A stretch of 64,000 nucleotides of DNA, taken from the NCBI GenBank assembly GCA_032988165.1, contig JANTQF010000065.1:1-64000 (forward strand), read 5' to 3'. Positions 24,531 to 35,510 of the stretch are shown one piece after another. The notes below the pieces were generated by a model. The model saw only the letters and a list, made by a program, of their open reading frames with translations, made no database searches and was not told the origin of the DNA. Source of the stretch: Emmonsiellopsis sp. PD_33. Its lineage: Eukaryota > Ascomycota > Eurotiomycetes > Onygenales > Ajellomycetaceae. Numbering within the stretch: position 1 is the stretch's first letter; each line of letters begins with the position of its first letter. Both the position numbers and the translations under genes were made by a program.

Positions 24531-27330
24531 ATGATGCGTTCAAAGCCCTCGTCTGCCATGCAGAAGACGTATGATGACTGCTATCTGATGTGCTCGACCG
24601 CCGTGTATTTTGAAGGACAGGTGGGTTTGCCCGTTTCTATACATATATTTGACCGTTTTGGTGAAGAAGCCGGGGGGGGAGCTCTGCTCTTCGTGCCCTG
24701 GATGCCCTATATATGTGTGGTTGCGTGTTGCACTTTCGCTGACATTTTGGACCTCGGAACCTGTATAGAACAATGAACCCGAAGCTCTGCGATCATGGCG
24801 CTCAGCGCTCGACACTATCCAACACCACAACACCTATCGAATGCCGGCAAACTATGTCCCCAAGACGCAGACAGAGAAGGCCCTGTACGACTCCCTGCGT
24901 GAAATGGAGATGCAGTGCAGGGAACGGATAGATTTGTTGCATGCCTTGAATGAGAGCCGCAAGGAGGCCGGGATGACGTCAGGAGGAAGCGGCTACAACG
25001 ACAACAGCAATACGGCAGGATCGAGTTGGGGCTGGGAGGCTGGCGAGCAAGAAACGGGGCAGGTGCAGGTGAACGGTACCACCACCGCAGATAACAATAC
25101 AGCAGCTGGTTGGGTTGGAGACGGGACCGTGCCGTCATTCAACTACTCCGAACTTTCGCAGCCACCCTCACGAGCCCCGCCACCCGTGCCGGCCAGGCCA
25201 TCGATGACTGCTGGTCCAAGCTATAGCGCAGATTCAACAGTGCAGGGAAGATCTAACAGTATTCCGGCCTATAGAACCACATCGATTTCATCATTACCAT
25301 CCCCCCCTCCCTTACCTGTGCCGGCGACGAATCCATTGAGAACCGGCAGCCCAGAGAGAAGAGCAATGTTGACGACGCTACGGAACAAGGAACCTAAGAA
25401 GACAGCTAGTGCGAAGGAATCTAGCGAGAGGGACAAATCCAAGCCAGCGGCAGCATCTAGGGCAGCGGGGTTAGCCTGGAGTTCGATATCTCGCCTGTCC
25501 GGCTCGAGTAGTTCTAGAGATACCTCCACGCCACCGGGCGGCCTCAAGAAAAGCCTTTCTAAGGAATCATCTAGTGGTCGAAAGGGGCTTTTCTCGCATC
25601 ATAGCGATTCACCTCGCCATACCAAAACCTCCTACCTGTCAGACTACCTATCTGCATCAAGCGGCCCTAGCGAATCCCAGTCAAGGAATTCGCAGTCTAC
25701 GTCGAATCTGGCTACTGATGCAGCAGCCACCGCCATTAATAAACCTTCTGGTTCAGAATCTCTGCTTGACCTATCCGAACCTTCTCCGCCTTCCCTGAGC
25801 CGACCGACGACGAATACGACAGACCTATCTCCCAATACATCTGCGACGAGGCTACCTATAAGACCAAAGCAGCAATCCGAATACTTTTCATATATTGACG
25901 ATTATCCGGAGCACCCCTCGTCCCCAAGACAAGGCAATGTCAGTTCCCCACAGAATAAATTGTACCCAACTTCGCAGACACAAGCATCGAGGAATAGTTC
26001 CGGCGAGGGGTACAGACCATCACAAAGACCCTTGACGAGTTCTATAACACCTACAGGTCATAACAGAGGCCGTGAGCCTAGCCATTCTACTTCCCGGTCA
26101 CCGGGTGCTGATGACGCATTGAGCGGGGCAATAAACAGCATGCGCACTGGCGCAGGACATGTTACTAGAACGTCACAAACGAAGCAACCTGCCAGACTAA
26201 ACCCAGAACCCACTCTCCAACCCAGTGCCCGTTTACAGCGCGACGAGGAGGCGCCATCTGACACGGAGGAACGTGATAGGAGCATAAAGCAAATCATGAA
26301 GAATCTCCCCAAGGGCGTCGATGCAGACGCTGCGCGACAAATCTTAAACGACATTGTCGTCCGGGGCGATGAGGTACACTGGGATGACGTTGCCGGCCTG
26401 GAAGTAGCGAAAAACGCTCTCAAGGAAGCCGTCGTTTACCCATTCCTCCGGCCCGATCTGTTCTCCGGCCTTCGTGAACCTGCCAGGGGAATGCTCCTCT
26501 TTGGGCCCCCAGGGACAGGTAAAACAATGCTCGCAAGAGCTGTAGCCACTGAGTCCCGCTCGACGTTCTTCTCTGTCTCCGCGTCAAGCCTCACATCCAA
26601 ATGGCACGGCGAGAGCGAGAAACTCGTCCGTGCCCTATTTGGCCTGGCGAAATGCATGGCCCCCTCAATCATCTTTGTCGACGAGATTGATTCCTTACTC
26701 TCCGCCCGCTCTGCTTCCGGTGAAGCGGAGGCCAGTCGACGTTCTAAGACGGAGTTTCTTGTTCAATGGTCTGATCTCCAGCGCGCGGCGGCGGGGCGGG
26801 AGCAGACGGAGAAGGAGAAGAGAGAGGGCGATGCGACACGGGTGCTGGTACTTGCTGCGACGAATTTGCCGTGGGATATTGACGAGGCCGCGAGGAGGAG
26901 GTTTGTGAGGAGGCAGTATATACCACTGCCGGAGGATGGGGTGAGGAAGCTGCAGATTGAGAGGTTGCTCGGGCATCAGAAGCACGAGCTTAATGAGCAG
27001 GATATTGAGATGTTGGTTAGGGTTACAGATGGTATGGAGATTTTCCTGTTCACTGCATTTCTTCTTTGTTTTCAACTTTTCCTAACGTTATATTTCTCAC
27101 ATTACGCAGGCTTCTCAGGCTCAGATATCACCGCCCTAGCCAAGGACGCCGCCATGGGGCCCCTACGGAACCTTGGCGAGGCCCTCTTACATACCCCGAT
27201 GGACCAGATACGACCAATCCGTTTCTCGGACTTTGAAGCGTCGTTGGCCTCCATTCGACCGAGTGTTGGCCGTGACGGGCTGAAGGAGCACGAGGAGTGG
27301 GCGAAGGAGTTTGGGGAGAGGGGAGGGTAG
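24531..27330 (+). CDS. AAA ATPase of the Sap1/Yta6 (spastin/fidgetin-like) group
   Basis: Meiotic-clade AAA ATPase, relatives of which are microtubule-severing or remodelling hexamers; the fungal Sap1 branch has no firmly assigned role. Three exons (24531-24620, 24769-27031, 27110-27330) give 857 residues. The N-terminus has a short MIT-like helical segment (KTYDDCYLMCSTAVYFEGQ then NEPEALRSWRSALDTIQ). A long Ser/Pro-rich disordered region fills about residues 100-500. The AAA core begins DDVAGLEVAKNALKEAV; Walker A GPPGTGKT is at about 609-616 and Walker B IIFVDEID at about 665. Arginine-finger-type RRRF and a Vps4-like C-terminal segment follow. The last intron (78 nt) has no in-frame stop, so retention would insert 26 mostly hydrophobic residues; splicing restores the family sequence VTDGFSGSDI. 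Confidence 0.92.
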
Positions 27331-28258
27331 GTAAGGGTGGATGGACTTGGTTGTGGTTGAGTGTGGCAGTTCGTTTCTTGAATGTGTTATTATTGTTAGT
27401 ATTATTAGGGGTCTGGTGATTTAATTTTTTTTTTCCTTTCTTTTTGTTAGCGGTGATATTAGTCTGTATCATCTGGTTATCCCGAACCTACGTTGAGGGG
27501 TGTGCCATTATCTGTTTTTTTTTGTACGGGTTCACGTTTTCTTTTTTGTATCCTGCATCGATCCCATGTGCGGATTCTCTGGGTTTAGGCGTTTTTCTGT
27601 GGTTTTTTGTTTACTTCATTATTTATGGCGGATCGGATCGGATGGATGGATGGATGGACGGACGGTGGGGGTTTTTTGATATATATACAATGGATAAACG
27701 GTATAGGATTTGCATTTGTTTCCTTCTACATCTCTCTTGCTAGCTTTTTTTTTTTTTGTTGTCATTTCATTTCATTTCAGAGGCGGGTTCGGTTGCATCG
27801 GGCTTACAGTTATTTGCATTGGTTTTGGGAAATATTCTTGCTGGATATAACTAACTTATCTGTTTGGTTCCTGGAAGTTTCAAACGTGCATATTCAACTT
27901 GGCGAAAAGGGGACAATGGGATGGATGGATATATTAGACAGGGTGTTTGGGAGTTATGTATATAAGATTTCTTTATTTTTTTAAAAAAAATGGTTTGGAT
28001 AGGTGTGAAATGTCTATTTCCTGATTTGATTTGATTTGATGGGATAAATACTATACTGTACATTGTTGAGAATAAAAAGAGAAGCAGGACAAAAATACAA
28101 GGAAACAAATAATAAAAGCACAGAATATTGCACAATCCCCACTCTATATCTTATAAAAGTTCCGAACAACAGTTCCTCCCCTTGTTCGTGGCCACAGTTC
28201 TTCCCTCGGGGCGGAAAAAATCCAGGTCAACTCCCACAAACAAACAAAATAACAGCCC
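27331..28258. other. Intergenic between convergent genes
   Basis: T-rich on the plus strand with runs at 27425-27433 and 27746-27757 and a GGAT/GGAC microsatellite at about 27640-27665. It contains the 3' ends of the AAA ATPase and uS17m genes. No gene. Confidence 0.6.
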
Positions 28259-28918
28259 TCAATTCCCCTCCTCCATCGCCAACCTCCTCAACACCCTCCC
28301 CCTAACCCCCCCAACCCTCCCCACCTTCCCATCCGCCTCCATCTCCACCCTCCGCATCCCCTCCCTCTCCCCCCTCGTCATAACAGGCGGCCGCCCTTCA
28401 ACCGGCGTCCCAAACGGCGCTACAATCCTCTCCACCACATGTCTCACATTCCGACTCGCCCGCCACCCGCTCACAAACTCAATCACGTCACCTTCGCGCA
28501 GCGAGTCGCGCGGGTCCGCGACCATGTACACGGTGCTGGCTGGGTAGTGCTTGTGCAGGTTTTTCTCGTAGGTTTGGTGCTTGAAGAGGACGCGGACGGT
28601 TTTGGACATCCGGCCGGCGGAGATTACGGTGCCGAATTTGGGGGGGCCCGGGGGCGGGAGGGTGATGAGGGTTGGTTCTTTTTCTTCTTGTAGTAGTTGT
28701 TGTTGTTGTTGTTGGGTGGGTTGGGAGTTTGAGGGTGGGGGGGTGGTTGGTTGTTGTGAGCTGAGGGGGGAAGAGGAGGATGCGAAGGTGCGGGCGTAGC
28801 GGGATAGGAGGGGTGAGAGGGCGGATCGCGATGTGTTTGCTGTGCATTGGGAGGAGAGGAGGGATATCGATGATGATGGGCGCGCGGAGGAGGCGCGGAG
28901 GAGCGTTTTGGGGCCCAT
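28259..28918 (-). CDS. MRPS17: Mitochondrial small-subunit ribosomal protein uS17m
   Basis: Mitochondrial ribosome protein of the bacterial S17 family; binds small-subunit rRNA. A single exon of 219 residues. Residues 1-60 are Ser/Arg-rich, consistent with a presequence, followed by a low-complexity Gln stretch encoded by CAA repeats. The S17 OB fold spans about residues 95-170: FGTVISAGRMSKTVRVLFKH, then DPRDSLREGDVIEFVSGWR and RNVRHVVERIVAPFG. A basic C-terminal tail (RRVEMEADGKVGR...) is typical of fungal mitochondrial S17. The same frame stays open upstream to 29311, but the start at MGPKTLLRASSARP gives the right presequence and I prefer it. Confidence 0.9.
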   Translation of the reverse strand: MGPKTLLRASSARPSSSISLLSSQCTANTSRSALSPLLSRYARTFASSSSPLSSQQPTTPPPSNSQPTQQQQQQLLQEEKEPTLITLPPPGPPKFGTVISAGRMSKTVRVLFKHQTYEKNLHKHYPASTVYMVADPRDSLREGDVIEFVSGWRASRNVRHVVERIVAPFGTPVEGRPPVMTRGEREGMRRVEMEADGKVGRVGGVRGRVLRRLAMEEGN

Positions 28919-29912
28919 TGTGTGTTTTCCTGGGTTTGCTGCGAGGCCCGTCCGATTTGTGTGTATCTTCCGGTTTGAATTGAGCTCGGGTTTTTGCTGC
29001 TTTAATGCGGCGAGGCGAGAAGAGGAATTGGCAAATGCGGTTGATGGATCTGGGTTGGGTGTTACCGTGTTTCGAACCCAATTGAGCGTTGGGTTTTGTG
29101 CGCGAGAATTCGAGAAACGAGGGAATTGGATAGTTGATGATCCGGAAACACGGCGGATTGAAATTGTGCCGTAATTGACTCCGCCGGGAGGAAGAGCAGG
29201 TTGTTTCGCTGTTGAGCTGGTTCGGAGCGGAAGTTGAGGTTGAGAAATTTCTGGATGTTTAAAGGTCACGTGAGTTTGTTCTGTTTGCATAACAACCTCC
29301 CTCTGTGGCATTAAAGGGAGCGGGGATTCAGAAAGGCGACGGCAAAGTCCAAAGAAAAAGCAGAAGAATGTTATAAAATGGTTGGATTGCTTATGCCTTC
29401 ATGGGCTCCTTTACCATTTATATACATAATTACCGCCATTAGCCTCATTTATGCCCAATAGCGCCAATAAACTGTAGTAGCCGGCCTCCTGCGTGGATAA
29501 CTCCCCAACAGCACACCATGATATGTACATACGGTCCTAGATATGTAGCAAGAAATCAACGGATAGATTATTTTCCGCCTCGACTAATTTGGTATCCAAT
29601 TGTTGGGCGAATGGAAATTTTGAAGAGGAGCAGAGGTTAAAAATATTTTACATCACTGCCCAGAAACCCCCAAACCCCATTTTGTAAAATGATATGTTAT
29701 TTTTCCAAAAACAGACCATACCTTCCACACCTAAATATGCATCGCTGTTTGGCCAACGGGCCTCTCTCATGCAAATGTAGTCGTAATGATTTCATCGGGT
29801 GTTGGAAACACCACATTATGTACACCTATCCTTCGGACTCGTCATTAATAGCATTCTGAGGCTCCTTTTTACCTTCATTTTTTTTAAGTTTCGTTTTGAC
29901 AATTATCCAGTC
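28919..29912. other. Intergenic, promoter side of MRPS17 and 3' side of TPS1
   Basis: About 1 kb between two minus-strand genes. The first 390 bp continue the uS17m open frame as probable 5' leader. The rest is AT-rich without features, and its right end should hold the TPS1 3' UTR. Confidence 0.5.
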
Positions 29913-31697
29913 TCACGATTCTTGTGGTAGTCCCGAAGTTGGAATAGTTGTCTTCGGCACGGTATCAGGAATGGTGGAATTGCGTCTGAGCCGGAGCTTC
30001 TTCTCCCCGTGTGCGGATATCCTGGTAAGTTCGGAAACGAAGGATTGTCCCCAGAATGCACTACAATGAACGTATTAGAAAGCGCCCCCAAAATTTTATA
30101 TAGGCGGGATGGGGGAGAAACAAATGACCAACCTGGTGTACTTGGAGACATATTTATAAAGTTTCGAAAAGTTCAATGCCTTTTGCTCAGGGGTCATTGT
30201 AACGGCTTCTTGGAATGCGTTTGCCAGCTCTTCAGCATTCCATGGATTGACAATGAGGCTGCCGTTGAGACTTTGCGAAGCACCTGCAAATTCCGACAAG
30301 ACCAAAACTCCGTGGCGCTTTTGTTGTGTGGCGATATATTCGTACGAAACAAGGTTCATTCCATCTCTGGTGGAGGAGACGACACAGACATCCGAAACGG
30401 CGTAAAGAGCGATTAGCTCATCAAAATTAACAGACTTGTGCAAGAAATGGATAGGCATGAATTCCACGGTGCCTAGGATGGTTAGATTATTTGTCCGAGG
30501 TTATAAATTAGTGGGTTAACATACCGAATTTCCCGTTAATCCTCCCAACGAGCTCATTGACCATGGCCCTTAGGTTCTGGTATTCTTCCACATCCTGCCT
30601 GCTGGGAACAGCAACCTGAACCAGAACGACTTTGCCAATCCACTCCGGATGATCGGTCAGAAATACCTCAAGGGCATGAAGCTTTTGAGGCACGCCCTTG
30701 ATATAATCCAGTCTATCCACGCCAACCATCAATTTGACTCCTTGGAACTTTTGCTCCAGAGCGGCAATCCGCTTCTGGACCTTTTCTTTTTTCAATCCTT
30801 CAGTGAATTTATCAGGGTCGATTCCAATGGGAAAGGCCCCCACTGAAATCGCTTTGTTTTGAAATTCGACCCCATTAGGAGTCGTCGTCAATCCACTAAT
30901 GTGAAGTTAGCTTAAAGATTACTACGACATAATGTCAATGTACTTACAGTATTCTCGAACAGCTGCTCAAGAAGTGCCGTGCATAATCATAGGTGTGGAA
31001 CCCAATCAAATCGCAATGCAGCACTCCTAGTAGCAACTCATTCCGGACAGGTAGGATGCGGTATATTTCGCTACTGGGAAAGGGCGTGTGTAGGAAGAAC
31101 CCGATTTTAATGTTTTTCTTTGTATCCCCGATCTCCTCCCGTAACATCGATGGTAGCAGCATTAAATGATAGTCGTGAACCCAAACGAGGTCTCCATCCT
31201 TTACATCCTTAGCGATAGCCTTTGCAAACAGACGGTTTGCATCCCGATATGCATTCCATGCGGACTCGTCAAATGTGATTTCGCCGGGGTGGTAGTGGAA
31301 AAGAGGCCAAAGTATCGAATCTAAATATCATCCAACAATTAGTATGATGTTTTAGCGGGATAATTGCCACTCAGAGGCAATCGCAAGACATACTTGAGAA
31401 TCCATTGTAATGTTTGTCCGCAAGTTCATCATCAATGAGCACCGGCACCGCATCATACTCATTGGCCAGTCTCGTTTTAAGCGTTTCGATTTCGTTCTCT
31501 GGCACTTCCAAACCCGGCCATCCATACCACTGGAATGTTGTTGATTTCGACAACCCACTTAGTCCACTGACCAGACCCCCTGAAGACATTGAGAATTCAT
31601 AGTTGCCATCGTCGGAACGTTTTATTGTGATCGGTAAGCGGTTGGAGACGAGAAGGAGCCTGGCATCCTCTTTGAGAGGGCTTTCGACGGAAGGCAT
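29913..31697 (-). CDS. TPS1: Trehalose-6-phosphate synthase
   Basis: Glycosyltransferase family 20 enzyme making trehalose-6-phosphate from UDP-glucose and glucose-6-phosphate, in the cytosol; trehalose protects against heat and desiccation. Five exons (31394-31697, 30948-31320, 30525-30895, 30133-30472, 29913-30060) give 511 residues, the usual Tps1 length. The N-terminal glucose-6-phosphate loop LLLVSNRLPITIKR is followed by SGGLVSGL, WYGWPGLEVP, then WVHDYHLMLLPSMLRE, FFLHTPFPSSEIYRILP and GVDRLDYIKGVPQKLHALE. The nucleotide-sugar site has VSSTRDGMNLVSYEYIA and SEFAGASQSL. The protein ends with a basic tail after SAFWGQSFVSEL. The last intron uses a GTTGGT donor. It is a catalytic single-domain synthase without the phosphatase-like extension of Tps2. 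Confidence 0.97.
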
Positions 31698-32598
31698 GGT
31701 GGAGGGCGCAATAATGGATATTTTCGGGATGAGGGAGGGAAAATATAGATAAAAGGCGAGTCTAGGCAAAGATCGAACGGAAGGTCACTAGATGAACATC
31801 AGAAAACGGCGGATAGGTATTTATGAGCAGCAAAGGGAATGAGTTCTTCCTCAATGACATAAACGCGCTGCAGCTATCCCCACTTACCAGAAAGTATGGG
31901 TCCGGTCCGTTATCAAGAATTGAGCAAGAAACCCTATTGCCAATTGGCGCCACTTCCTTGGTAGGCGTTGGAGTGCCTACACTCGGATTCTATATGATAT
32001 ATATAGAGATTATATGGTATATATATATATATATGTATGTATATTTTCCGGACCACAAACGACAGGGTCAAGATTTCGCGTTCATGGCAAGGTAGGACGT
32101 TGAAATGGCGCGTCGGGGTGACTTCATTGAGGGGTTCAACAACGCCGCGCGCCGGGCATGCGGACTGCCAAACAGCACAGGACTCCCGGGCACGAGAGAT
32201 AACGGGGACCCAGGGTTTGTTCAGGACAGAGTTTCCATGGGACAGCGGGGCGAATCTCGAATGCCAGGAATATGCTGGAATTGCTGGTGGACGGAGGTGG
32301 AATGGCGGGCGTTGCGCCAGCCTGACGTCGTTGCCCAGACCAGCTGACTGCTGCTGCCCTAGCGTCTGCGCCCTAAGCCCTAACTGCCCCGCCCCCCTTT
32401 TGTCATCGGAATAGGGGTTGCATACAACGTATATTCTTGTATTTCTTGTAGGGCTGATGTGTTTGGAATGCTGGATATAGGCAATACGCGCCGACGATGA
32501 GATAATAATAATACTAACTCCAGCAACTCTCTCTAATCTCCAAGCTTGATGAACGAATTTCATAACAATGTATATACGAATAAAATAAAACAACACCC
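31698..32598 (-). promoter_or_regulatory. TPS1 promoter region with stress-element-like sites
   Basis: A 901-bp gap upstream of TPS1 and downstream of the LACTB2-like gene. Copies of the 5-bp stress element core AGGGG/CCCCT occur at 32130-32134, 32394-32398 and 32413-32417. In yeast such elements (bound by Msn2/4) drive TPS1. Short motifs like this are common by chance, so the functional claim is inference. A TA-rich microsatellite lies at about 31995-32045. Confidence 0.35.
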
Positions 32599-33794
32599 TC
32601 ACAACGCCGCCCGCCCAGACCTAGCCATCCACCCCCCCGTCTGGGGGTCCTGGATCGCCTTGCCCTCATCCTCTAGCTTCGAGAGCACCTGGATTATCCC
32701 ATACGAAGCCGAAACCCGCAGCTCCGGAGCAACATCAGGATATATAACTGCAGTCAGATCCATCGGCGAATAGGACGCGGGTTTGCCCTCAACTTTACTG
32801 TCCTTCGCATTGCCAAACTTCAATACCCGCAATATTTCCTCCTCTCGCTGCCGTCGGTGCTGGATATACTCCATAATCTTGGCCCCGCTGTCTTCAATCA
32901 CGGCTCCATGTCCAGGATATGCCCTGGCAGTTCCGAGCTTGTGCATCTTCTCTAAGGTGACGATGTACTTGCCCAGATCCTCAAAGACCGCCGTTCCGTG
33001 CCCAAGGACATCTAGATATATGTAAGTAATTATCCTTGAAAACATGCAACTACTAAAGCTATGAAAAATCCAACACAAAACTTACTATCCCCCGTGAAAA
33101 TCGCATTCTCCTCCTCCAGCACAAACGCCATATGATCCAGCGTATGGCCAGGCGTATATACCGCTCTGAGCGATGCACCCTCAACCTTGAAAACCTGCCC
33201 ATCGGCGATATCCAACTCGTCCGCGCTGCTGTCCGGATCGTGCTTGTGCACTTGCGCATCAGGGCATATTTTCAACAAGTCCATGACGCCTCCGACATGA
33301 TCTCCGTGCCAGTGGGTCAGGAGGGCGTCCTTTACCGTGGCCTTTTCGGCCGCGAGTAACGATTTGAGAGCTGCGGACCAGCTGGGTCGGCCATCGCCGG
33401 TATCTATTAGGATGCGCTGGGCGCCTCGGCCGATTAGGTAGGTGTTTGTGCCTTTTTGGGAGCTTGTTAGTATTATTTCCAAGGCGCTGTTTGAATGATT
33501 ACTTTTCTTCAGTTGAGAAATGGTAGGTATATCTCATGTGCTGAATCGCCCTAAGAAAAAACTCAGTGTTTCTCACCTTGCAAAGTAAACTATTTGAAAA
33601 CAATTAGCTCCCGATCTTCAAATTAAACCCCTTTTTTTTAACAAAAAGAGTAAACTAAAATCCAATCCCTTTATGCTAAATAGTAGAAATTGCAACCATA
33701 TACATACCTTGCCCGGATTCCCCGCCAACAACCTAATCACCGATGCGCTCAACCTCTCCACGTCGGGCAGCTGAGGAAATCGCTGTGCAGCCAT
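32599..33794 (-). CDS. LACTB2-like metallo-beta-lactamase-fold hydrolase
   Basis: Zinc hydrolase of the glyoxalase II/LACTB2 group; human LACTB2 is a mitochondrial single-strand RNA endonuclease, while fungal relatives in polyketide clusters act as ACP thioesterases. No polyketide genes are nearby, so a housekeeping role is likelier. Four exons (33708-33794, 33577-33589, 33086-33451, 32599-33011) give 292 residues. Exon 2 is just 13 nt and encodes FTLQ plus one base, rebuilding the family motif GKFTLQGTNTYLIG. Metal ligands are seen in LLTHWHGDHVGG, the PGHTLDHM motif, FTGD, and YPGHG. The C-terminal winged-helix-like segment follows. An ATG at 33482 lies inside the intron and is not the start. 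Confidence 0.9.
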
Positions 33795-35510
33795 CCCTTT
33801 TTTACTTTATAACTTCTATGTGACGGATCCCGTTTTCCTCTATCGTCGTCGTAATTTCAGCGTTTGATATAATCAAATATCAAAACTCTAGTCGGTTCTC
33901 CCCTGACAGATAGCGTAACTGAGAGAGTAGTTACTGCAAATACCACCTCTAGCCCGACGGAAAGAATGATATAACGATCTCCAACTCAATCCCGACGGGA
34001 TATTCTATATATACCGACTGAGGGGGACTTCTCTATATACAACTGTACTCCGGGCGTCGAAACTTAAGATCTTACTCCCAAGAAAAGGGGAGGAGGGGGT
34101 TGATGCGACGTGGTGGGGTTGATTGGAGAAAAGATAGAGAAATCCGGAAAGAAAGGTCCGGGGACGAAATATACTGAGGAGAGAGGGAAAGAGATAACGA
34201 AAGGAAGAGAATGAGGAGGCAGACAGGATATGAGGACGCCAATGTACGTAGTATCCTTCTTATTATTAGCAACCTTGTCCCTGTTCGGTGCTCGCCGCCG
34301 GTTGTCTTGTAGTTATGTATTAAAACTGGCGAAATTTCACGTTCATACTGTATCGTAATTTATAGCGCCAAGCCATAAGGCCGCTGTCGGGGAGCATATT
34401 GGGCATAATTCCCCCACTTGTTTTTAATACGGAGTATGTCATACATGGTACCATACCTGTATGTACCAACTCCAGAGAAAAAATTGCGTGCCAGCACTCT
34501 AAACTGCAGCCAATTCATCTCTTGAAGAGCAGCTTACTTACTACTATCGCATGCTCGATGACTTCTCGTCCAGAATGAAAATGCGGCGGCCCGCAATGGG
34601 TAAAATAAAAATTATTGTGAATCTGGCCGCCGAAAGCCCGATAAATGACACTCCGAGTTTGAACCTCGGCAACGTCCATCGGCGTTTTTCGAATTTTTTT
34701 ATCGCGCTTGGCCCGAGGCTTGACGCGAGGAAAGCCAAGAATCGTTCGTTCACTGAAAGTTCAGTCAAGCCAGGAAGATGAAGTAGTTGAAAGAATACAA
34801 GTTCAAGCAATTCAAAACGGGGTTTGAGAGCATTGGCTTTGGAGCAGATGAAGCAGCTCCCCATTTCGTTAACTCGCGGGCTTGACACGGGATAGGAAGA
34901 ATGACCCTAGCGAGGACAGGATGGTTAAATAATATGCAAATATATTCATATATAGTATGGAAGCAAAAAGAAAAAGGTGATGAAACTATGGCTGCTTATG
35001 TATAAAAAAATGAGGACCATGATAAAGGGGAAAAGAAAATGATATGATTGTCTGTCACATTCCTTGAACAGAAAATGCAACAGATACCAAAAAGACATAC
35101 AACTGGATAAGCAAACATATGACAAAATTGCAAGGTTGGTACAGTCAGTCACACAAAAAAGAACAAAAGAAAAAGGTTATCAATATTTTTTTCCCTTCTC
35201 AACCCTCCCATACTGATATCATCCCATCATTTGCTTCATGTCGATATGAACGCTCGTTTCCAAGGTACCGACGGGTATTCGCGAGGCAGCGAAGCGGGGA
35301 TCGGTTCCATAAACGGGGTATCCACGCGCAACTCTGCTTCCATCCCCTTTTTTGTATATTCCATGCTCATAACATTCCTCACCTTCGCACCTGGGCCCCC
35401 TGCCGATTTTTCCGTCTCTATGATTCGGAAAGCAATATATGAAATATTCATACACGAAAATGAGACAACTTCCTTCAACTTCGAACAAGTGATACCGAAA
35501 TCGAGATAAT
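33795..35510. other. Intergenic, LACTB2-like promoter and aconitase 3' side
   Basis: 1.7 kb with no supportable gene. The frames at 34544-34888 are opposite-strand shadows of one another. AT-rich near 34920-35190, probably the aconitase 3' flank. Confidence 0.5.

Noticed and set aside
29075..29090. GTTCGA-like box suggesting a tRNA
   Set aside because: No matching cloverleaf arms could be drawn; it lies in the uS17m leader. No other tRNA candidate was convincing.
28259..29311. Longer 350-aa version of uS17m
   Set aside because: The added N-terminus has no family counterpart; the internal Met gives a suitable presequence and normal length.
32369..32385. Two CCCTAA-like hexamers
   Set aside because: Only two imperfectly spaced units, not a telomere-type array, and surrounded by ordinary promoter sequence.
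33030..33482. LACTB2-like start at 33482
   Set aside because: That ATG lies in an intron with an ACTAAC branch site; the microexon and upstream exon rebuild the conserved N-terminus.
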